Source: Chryseobacterium glaciei
Lineage (GTDB): Bacteria; Bacteroidota; Bacteroidia; Flavobacteriales; Weeksellaceae
DNA: 64,000 nt
NCBI RefSeq assembly: GCF_001648155.1
Contig: NZ_CP015199.1
Location: 4,473,001 to 4,537,000 of the forward strand
Direction of reading: 5' to 3'
Under the pieces are notes generated by a model. It was not told the origin of the DNA and ran no database searches. It saw only the letters and a list, made by a program, of their open reading frames with translations. Below are positions 58,694 through 64,000 of the stretch, in pieces (within the stretch, counting starts at the first letter, position 1; each line of letters begins with the position of its first letter). The translations under genes were made by a program, and so were the position numbers.

Positions 58694-58791
58694 AACAAAT
58701 GTGATTTTACGAGAGTATTGTAAATATAAGAAATCTATAGTTTGGTTGCCATTTTTTTCAATCATACATTATTCACGTTAAGTTTTTATTA

Positions 58792-58799
58792 TATATTTG
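58792..58799 (+). promoter_or_regulatory. -7 promoter element of the aminotransferase gene
   Basis: TATATTTG fits TAnnTTTG and lies 20 bases before the ATG at 58820, supporting that start over the upstream in-frame ATG at 58742. No -33 TTG at the right distance. Confidence 0.5.
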
Positions 58800-58819
58800 T
58801 TACAATACAAAAATACTAC

Positions 58820-60013
58820 ATGAGCAAACTTTCAGATAGAGTAACAAGACTAGGCTTTTCTCAAACTTTTGTAATGTCTAACAAGGCAAGAGAAATGAAA
58901 GCTAACGGAATAGATGTCATCAGTTTAACATTGGGAGAACCTGATTTCGACGTTCCGGATAACATAAAACAAGCCGCTTTTGATGCAATTAATCAAAACT
59001 ACAGTCACTACTCTCCCGTTCCGGGATTTTTAGAACTTCGTGAGGCAATTTCTAATAAATTAAAAAGAGATAATAATTTAGACTATAAACCAACACAAAT
59101 CTGTGTTTCTAATGGTGCTAAACAAGCTATTATTAATGTTTTAGCAGCGATTATCAATGATGGTGATGAAGTTTTACTTCCCGCTCCTTATTGGGTAAGT
59201 TATGATGAAATGGTAAAAATGATGGGCGGAAACTCTGTCATGATCACCACTTCATATGTTAATGATTTTAAAATCACTGCAGAACAGTTAGAAGAAGCAA
59301 TTACAGAAAAAACTAAGGCTGTTTTATTCAGTTCGCCTTGTAATCCGTCAGGTGGATATTATACATATGACGAATTGAAATCTTTAGCTAAAATTATCGC
59401 TAAATACCCTCAAATCACAGTAATTTCTGACGAAATCTACGAATATATCAATTACGAAACAAAAACGACTTCTATCGCTCAGTTTCCTGAGGTATATGAG
59501 CAAACTGCCGTAATTAATGGTATGTCTAAAGCTTTCGCAATGACAGGCTGGAGAATCGGTTATTCTGCATGTCCGGAATGGCTGGCAAAAGCATGTGAAA
59601 AAATTCAGGGACAAATGACGAGCGGTGCCAATACAGTTGCTCAGAGAGCATCAATTGTGGCTTTACAAACCGATCCATCTGAATACAAATACATGATCGA
59701 TGCTTTTAAAATAAGAAGAAACCTTGTGTTTGATCTGATGAAAGAAATTCCAGGTTTCAAAGTTCTTTTGCCTAAAGCTGCATTCTATTTCTTCCCGGAT
59801 ATTTCTCATTATATCGGTAAGACTTTAGATGGAACAGAAATTAAAGATGCTGATGATTTTGCAATGTTTATTTTAGAAAAAGCTCATGTTGGATGTGTTG
59901 GCGGAGTTTCATTCGGAAGCCCGGAATGTATACGATTTTCTTATGCAGCTTCGGAAGACGATTTAAGAGAAGCGATGAGAAGAATTAAAGAATTATTAAG
60001 CAAATTCAATTAA
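58820..60013 (+). CDS. Class I/II PLP aminotransferase (aspartate aminotransferase-like)
   Basis: A 397-residue enzyme from ATG at 58820, matching the family start MSKLSDRVTRLG. The in-frame ATG at 58742 would add 26 hydrophobic residues and lies upstream of the -7 box. Motifs are SLTLGEPDFDVP, the PLP contact N175 in SSPCNPSGG, D204 in ISDEIYEYI, the Schiff-base lysine K237 in NGMSKAFAMTGWRIGY, and the substrate arginine in ECIRFSYAAS. Transfer between aspartate and 2-oxoglutarate is most likely. It is followed after 36 bases by the M16 protease gene. Confidence 0.94.
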   Translation: MSKLSDRVTRLGFSQTFVMSNKAREMKANGIDVISLTLGEPDFDVPDNIKQAAFDAINQNYSHYSPVPGFLELREAISNKLKRDNNLDYKPTQICVSNGAKQAIINVLAAIINDGDEVLLPAPYWVSYDEMVKMMGGNSVMITTSYVNDFKITAEQLEEAITEKTKAVLFSSPCNPSGGYYTYDELKSLAKIIAKYPQITVISDEIYEYINYETKTTSIAQFPEVYEQTAVINGMSKAFAMTGWRIGYSACPEWLAKACEKIQGQMTSGANTVAQRASIVALQTDPSEYKYMIDAFKIRRNLVFDLMKEIPGFKVLLPKAAFYFFPDISHYIGKTLDGTEIKDADDFAMFILEKAHVGCVGGVSFGSPECIRFSYAASEDDLREAMRRIKELLSKFN

Positions 60014-60049
60014 TTAAATCAGATAAAAAACATAACCAACAATAGAAGA

Positions 60050-62989
60050 ATGAATTTTTTCAAAAAAATCACTATTGCCACAAGTATTGCTGCGGCAAGT
60101 TTCACTGGGTACGCTTTTGGGCAGGATTTCCAGTGGAAAGAAGCCAAATCCAATGGTTATTCTTACAAATATGTAACGAATGACCCTACTTCAGCGAGAT
60201 ATTATACGCTTAAAAATGGTCTAACGGTCATTTTAAGTCCAACAAATAAAGATCCGAGAATCCAGACTTATATTGCAACAAAAGCAGGAAGCAAAACAGA
60301 TCCCGCAGATCATACAGGTCTTGCACATTATCTTGAGCACATGCTTTTCAAAGGAACGGATAAATTCGGTTCTAAAGACTGGGCAAAAGAAAAACCTCTT
60401 TTAGACAAGATTGATGCGCTTTACGAAAAGTATAATCAGACTAAAGATGAAGCCAAAAGAAAGGAAATTTATAAAGAAATCGATAAAACTTCAGGAGAAG
60501 CTGCAAAATTTGCCATCGCCAACGAGTATGACAAATTAATGGCAGACATGGGAGCAGATGGAACCAACGCTTTCACTTCTTTTGAGCAAACTGTTTATAC
60601 AGAAGATATTCCTTCAAATGTTGTAGATAAATTTTTAACGGTTCAGGCAGAAAGATTCAGACAACCTGTTTTGAGACTTTTCCATACTGAATTGGAGGCT
60701 GTTTATGAAGAAAAAAACAGATCTCTTGATGATGATGGCGACAAAGTTTACGACAAGATGTTTGAAAGTCTTTTCCCAAACAACAATTACGGAAAACAGA
60801 CAACGATCGGAACGATTGAGCATTTGAAAAACCCTTCTCTTACAGCGATCAGAGAATATTTCAACAATTACTATGTTCCTAATAATATGGGAATTATTAT
60901 GTCGGGAGATTTTAATCCTGATGAAGTAATTGCAAAAATTGACAAGGCTTTTTCTTATATGAAATCTAAGCCAATCCCAACTTACAATATCGGTCAGGAA
61001 AAAGCAATTACTGCTCCAATCACAAAAGAAGTTTTAGGTCCAAATCCTGAAAGTTTGATGATGGGATTCAGATTTCCGGGTGCCACAACGAAAGATGCAA
61101 GACTATTAACTCTCGTTGGAAACATGCTTACCAACGGACAGGCAGGATTGATTGATCTTGATCTTGTTAAAAAGCAAAAATTATTGGGAGCTTATGCTTT
61201 TCCGTATGTTTTAAAAGATTATTCTGTTCTTTTGTTACAGGGAAAACCTACTGAGGGTCAGTCTTTAGATGAAGTTAAAAACTTATTGCTTCAGGAAATC
61301 GATAAATTAAGAAAAGGTGAATTTTCGGATGATCTTATCCAATCTATCGTAAATAATGAGAAGAAAAGCATCATTCAGAAGGATGAAAAATATTCGTCAA
61401 GAGCTGGTATTTTGATGGATGAATTTACGTCTGATATTGATCACAAAACTTCTCTTGAATATGTAGAAGAAATCTCAAAGCTTACCAAGAAAGATATTAT
61501 GGATTTCGCTTCAAAATATCTTCAGGCTAACAATTATGTTTCTGTTTATAAAAGAAAAGGTGAAGATAAAAGTATTGTAAAAGTTGACAAGCCTACCATT
61601 ACTCCGATTTCTGTAAACAGAGAAGATCAGTCAGAATTCCTTAAAAAAGTTGAGGAAATGCCGGAAAATGCAATTGCTCCGGTTTGGTTGAATTTTGATA
61701 AAGACATCACTAAAAACAAGCTTGGAAATGTAGATGTACTTTCTGTAAAAAATACAGATAATGCGCTTTTCAGATTATATTATCATTTCGATTCCGGAAA
61801 ATGGAATAACAAGATCCTTCCTTTGGCAGCGGAATATTTACAATATTTAGGTACAAAAGATAAATCTTCTGAGACGATCAGTAAAGAATTTTACAAATTA
61901 GCTTCAAGCTTTAATGTAAGCGCAGGAAACGAAGAAACTTATGTTACTTTGGAAGGTTTAAATGAAAACTTCGATAAAACAATCGCTTTATTTGAAGATT
62001 TAATTAAAAATTCTCAGGCAGATCAAAAAGCATTGGATGCCTATAAAATAAGACTGAAAAAATCCAGAGACAATGCAAAACAGAACAAATCTACCATTAT
62101 GGCAGGTTTGAGAAGTTACGCACAGTATGGCGCTCAGAATCCTTTCAATAATGTTTTAAGTGATGCTGAATTAGATGCTTTAAAAGCAGAAGATTTAATT
62201 AATGTTCTTCATGACTTATTCAATTTCAAGCATAGAGTATTGTATTACGGACCAAAAGCAGGAAATGAAGTTGTTGCTTCTTTAACTCCAGTTCACAAGC
62301 TTCCTGCTACGTTGAAAGAATTGCCTAAATCTAAGACTTTCACACAGGTTCCAACAGATAAAAACAAAGTATTATTTGCTCATTATGATATGGTTCAGGC
62401 CGAGATTTTCTGGGTGAGAAATTCTGATCAGTACAATGCTTCTATTACACCGACTGTAAGTTTATTCAATAATTATTTTGGAGGCGGAATGGGCTCTATT
62501 GTTTTCCAGACGATTAGAGAATCTAAGGCTTTAGCATATTCTACTTATTCTTATTTCTCACTTCCAAGCAAAAAAGAAGATAAGGATATTGTTATGGCTT
62601 ATGTAGGAACGCAGGCAGATAAGTTCAATGACTCTACTCTAGCGATGAATGAGCTTCTGACAACACTTCCAAAATCTGATCAATTATTCGAAACAGCGAA
62701 AAATGGATTGAAAAAATCTATTGCTTCCGAAAGAATAACTCAGGACGGAATTATCTTCTCTTATTTAAGATCCCAAAAGCTTGGAAATAACTTTGATATG
62801 AGAAAGAATGTTTACGATCAGGCTCCGAAATTAGCTTTCACAGACATCAACAGTTTCCACGATAAGGAAATGAAAGGTAAAAACTTCACTTACTGTTTAG
62901 TCGCATCGCAAGACAAAGTAAATGAGGCCGATATGAAGAAATTAGGCGAAGTAAAAAAACTTAATTTAAACGAAATATTCGGTTACTAA
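60050..62989 (+). CDS. M16-family zinc protease (pitrilysin-like), exported
   Basis: A 979-residue periplasmic protease with signal peptide (...SFTGYAFGQ). The inverted zinc motif HxxEH is H93-Y94-L95-E96-H97 in TGLAHYLEHMLFKGT, and the distal glutamate lies in TELEAVYEEKNRSLDD. Four M16 clamshell domains are present. The second half lacks the motif but keeps the substrate-binding region with FGGGMGSIVFQTIRESKALA. This full-length form is typical of single-chain M16 enzymes in Bacteroidota. It probably degrades peptides in the periplasm. Confidence 0.93.
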   Translation: MNFFKKITIATSIAAASFTGYAFGQDFQWKEAKSNGYSYKYVTNDPTSARYYTLKNGLTVILSPTNKDPRIQTYIATKAGSKTDPADHTGLAHYLEHMLFKGTDKFGSKDWAKEKPLLDKIDALYEKYNQTKDEAKRKEIYKEIDKTSGEAAKFAIANEYDKLMADMGADGTNAFTSFEQTVYTEDIPSNVVDKFLTVQAERFRQPVLRLFHTELEAVYEEKNRSLDDDGDKVYDKMFESLFPNNNYGKQTTIGTIEHLKNPSLTAIREYFNNYYVPNNMGIIMSGDFNPDEVIAKIDKAFSYMKSKPIPTYNIGQEKAITAPITKEVLGPNPESLMMGFRFPGATTKDARLLTLVGNMLTNGQAGLIDLDLVKKQKLLGAYAFPYVLKDYSVLLLQGKPTEGQSLDEVKNLLLQEIDKLRKGEFSDDLIQSIVNNEKKSIIQKDEKYSSRAGILMDEFTSDIDHKTSLEYVEEISKLTKKDIMDFASKYLQANNYVSVYKRKGEDKSIVKVDKPTITPISVNREDQSEFLKKVEEMPENAIAPVWLNFDKDITKNKLGNVDVLSVKNTDNALFRLYYHFDSGKWNNKILPLAAEYLQYLGTKDKSSETISKEFYKLASSFNVSAGNEETYVTLEGLNENFDKTIALFEDLIKNSQADQKALDAYKIRLKKSRDNAKQNKSTIMAGLRSYAQYGAQNPFNNVLSDAELDALKAEDLINVLHDLFNFKHRVLYYGPKAGNEVVASLTPVHKLPATLKELPKSKTFTQVPTDKNKVLFAHYDMVQAEIFWVRNSDQYNASITPTVSLFNNYFGGGMGSIVFQTIRESKALAYSTYSYFSLPSKKEDKDIVMAYVGTQADKFNDSTLAMNELLTTLPKSDQLFETAKNGLKKSIASERITQDGIIFSYLRSQKLGNNFDMRKNVYDQAPKLAFTDINSFHDKEMKGKNFTYCLVASQDKVNEADMKKLGEVKKLNLNEIFGY

Positions 62990-63073
62990 AATAAATGAAA
63001 AAGTTCTGGAAACAGGGCTTTTTTCTTTGTACTACATCAAAAACAATTATAGATTTTATTTATCAAAATCAAC

Positions 63074-63104
63074 TTGTTCGATAGATGAAATACCCTTATC
63101 TTTG
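63074..63104 (+). promoter_or_regulatory. Promoter of the peroxiredoxin gene
   Basis: TTG (63074-63076), 20-bp spacer, TATCTTTG (63097-63104); a near-ideal match. An in-frame ATG at 63085 lies inside this promoter, so translation must begin at 63139. Confidence 0.78.
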
Positions 63105-63138
63105 CCACAGAAAATTTAATTATAAAAACGAGAAAATT

Positions 63139-63771
63139 ATGTCTTTAGTAGGAAAAAAATTCCCGAATGTAGCAATTGATGCAATGTCTGAAATGGGTGA
63201 TGATCTTAGAATCAACATCTTCGAAGAAACAACTAAAAACCAACAGAAAGTAATTTTGTTCTGGTATCCAAAAGATTTCACTTTCGTATGTCCAACTGAG
63301 CTTCACGCTTTTCAGGAAGCTTTAGGTGAATTCGAAAAAAGAAACACTAAAGTAATCGGTGCTTCTTGTGATACAAACGAAGTACACTTCGCTTGGTTGA
63401 ACGTTTCAAAAGATAACGGAGGTATCGAAGGGGTAACTTACCCACTTTTAGCTGATACTCACAGACAATTGGCAAACATGCTGGGAATTGTAGATCAGGA
63501 TTTCGAATATAACGATGAGGGAGAAGAAGTTTTCACAGGTTCTAATGTAACTTACAGAGCAACTTACCTAATCGACGAGACTGGAAAAGTATTCCACGAG
63601 TCTGTAAACGATATGCCTTTAGGAAGAAACGTAAAAGAATATTTAAGATTGATCGATGCTTACACGCACGTTCAGAAGCACGGTGAAGTTTGTCCTGCAA
63701 ACTGGGAAGAAGGAAAAGATGCAATGAAAGCTGACAGAAATTCAACTGCTGAATATTTAGCTAAGAATTAA
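63139..63771 (+). CDS. 2-Cys peroxiredoxin (AhpC/TSA family)
   Basis: A 210-residue thiol peroxidase removing H2O2 and organic peroxides. The peroxidatic cysteine is C51 in KDFTFVCPTE and the resolving cysteine C185 in HGEVCPANWEEG, the typical 2-Cys arrangement. The catalytic arginine is in ATYLIDETGKVFH-adjacent TYRATYL. The start at 63139 gives the family N-terminus MSLVGKKFPN; an upstream in-frame ATG lies within the promoter. A thioredoxin-family gene follows downstream, which fits its need for a reductant. Confidence 0.95.
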   Translation: MSLVGKKFPNVAIDAMSEMGDDLRINIFEETTKNQQKVILFWYPKDFTFVCPTELHAFQEALGEFEKRNTKVIGASCDTNEVHFAWLNVSKDNGGIEGVTYPLLADTHRQLANMLGIVDQDFEYNDEGEEVFTGSNVTYRATYLIDETGKVFHESVNDMPLGRNVKEYLRLIDAYTHVQKHGEVCPANWEEGKDAMKADRNSTAEYLAKN

Positions 63772-63788
63772 TTTAATGTGTTAATATG

Positions 63789-63850
63789 GCAATGAGATAG
63801 TTTGCTGATGATTCTTAGGAGCATTTTCAAATTATCTCATTCCTTTTTTA
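63789..63850 (+). terminator. Terminator after the peroxiredoxin gene
   Basis: AATGAGATAgTTTG (63791-63804) pairs with CAAAtTATCTCATT (63828-63841), then CCTTTTTTAA. The loop is about 23 bases. Confidence 0.7.
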
Positions 63851-63877
63851 ATTAAATTATTAATCAACAAATCAATT

Positions 63878-64000
63878 ATGTACACAGAATTAACCGAAGA
63901 TACGTTACAAAATATCGTAACAGACAATGAAAAAGTAGTTGTTCAATACGGAGCAACATGGTGTGGAAACTGCAGAATTATGAAGCCAAAATTCAAGAAA
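63878..64000 (+). CDS. Thioredoxin-family protein (5' part only)
   Basis: ATG at 63878 opens a frame running off the window end; 41 residues are visible. EKVVVQYGATWCGNCRIMKP contains the redox motif W-C-G-N-C (C29, C32), a WCxxC thioredoxin active site with an unusual G-N pair. A cytoplasmic protein without signal peptide. It lies just downstream of the peroxiredoxin gene and is a natural candidate for its electron donor. Confidence 0.88.
   Translation, partial: MYTELTEDTLQNIVTDNEKVVVQYGATWCGNCRIMKPKFKK

Noticed and set aside
63085..63138. Longer peroxiredoxin N-terminus from ATG at 63085
   Set aside because: This ATG falls inside a near-ideal promoter (63074-63104), so it would not be transcribed in frame.

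Overview
The window looks like chromosomal DNA of a Flavobacteriia bacterium, most likely Chryseobacterium or a close relative (Weeksellaceae). It is AT-rich. Signal peptides typically end in ...AQ. Many genes are preceded by the Bacteroidota -7 box TAnnTTTG, in the best cases with TTG 17-21 bp upstream. There are type IX secretion C-terminal domains, a SusC/SusD pair, and exported proteins beginning QVGIGT/QVGINT. I saw no rRNA, tRNA or CRISPR array.

Layout. (1) 1-2.5 kb: a partial exported protein, a DoxX membrane protein and the GTPase Era. (2) 2.6-8.1 kb: a sugar operon on the minus strand (LacI regulator, PfkB/fructokinase-like kinase, MFS sugar symporter, LamB-type porin, D-tagatose/D-psicose 3-epimerase-like enzyme) with matching palindromic operators; it reads as a ketohexose uptake and catabolism unit. 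(3) 8.4-14.5 kb: a Crp-like regulator, an SMR exporter, then housekeeping genes (methyltransferase, map, HAD hydrolase, acyl-ACP desaturase, gpmI). (4) 14.9-24.6 kb: an unusual 332-residue protein with a long hydrophobic core, SUI1/YciH, an LRR protein, a T9SS-exported PhoX-like protein, a di-haem cytochrome c peroxidase, a nucleoside phosphorylase, and an exported protein with YadA-type head repeats. (5) 24.8-28.2 kb: tag, then a decayed IS5-family composite island: two broken inverted copies with matching outer ends and a TTA duplication, enclosing an exported-protein gene and an RteC-like fragment. (6) 28.2-29.5 kb: an amphipathic stress-type protein and fabI.

(7) 29.6-37.2 kb is the most interesting region. 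Two LysM proteins, the second with a DUF4280 (PAAR-like) C-terminus, lead into an 825-residue protein with Ig-like repeats, a proline-rich linker, a lambda-lysozyme-like muramidase domain and a papain-like cysteine hydrolase domain. Three lipoprotein genes follow, one frameshifted in an A9 tract. The arrangement fits a delivered peptidoglycan-degrading effector with periplasmic lipoprotein immunity proteins. Base composition drops sharply where the enzymatic part starts.

(8) 37.3-49.5 kb: a polysaccharide utilization locus (SusC, SusD, two GH30 enzymes, one GH3), with a divergent MFS transporter and a NUDIX-type regulator whose catalytic box is degenerate; the content suggests beta-1,6-glucan as substrate. 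(9) 49.6-64 kb: mostly core genes (glutaryl-CoA dehydrogenase-like, T9SS-exported alpha/beta hydrolase, AddB-like nuclease, DUF922 protein, small lipoprotein, rsmG, M28 peptidase, aminotransferase, M16 protease, peroxiredoxin, start of a thioredoxin gene).

Functions are assigned from motifs read by eye and remembered families; no database search was run.
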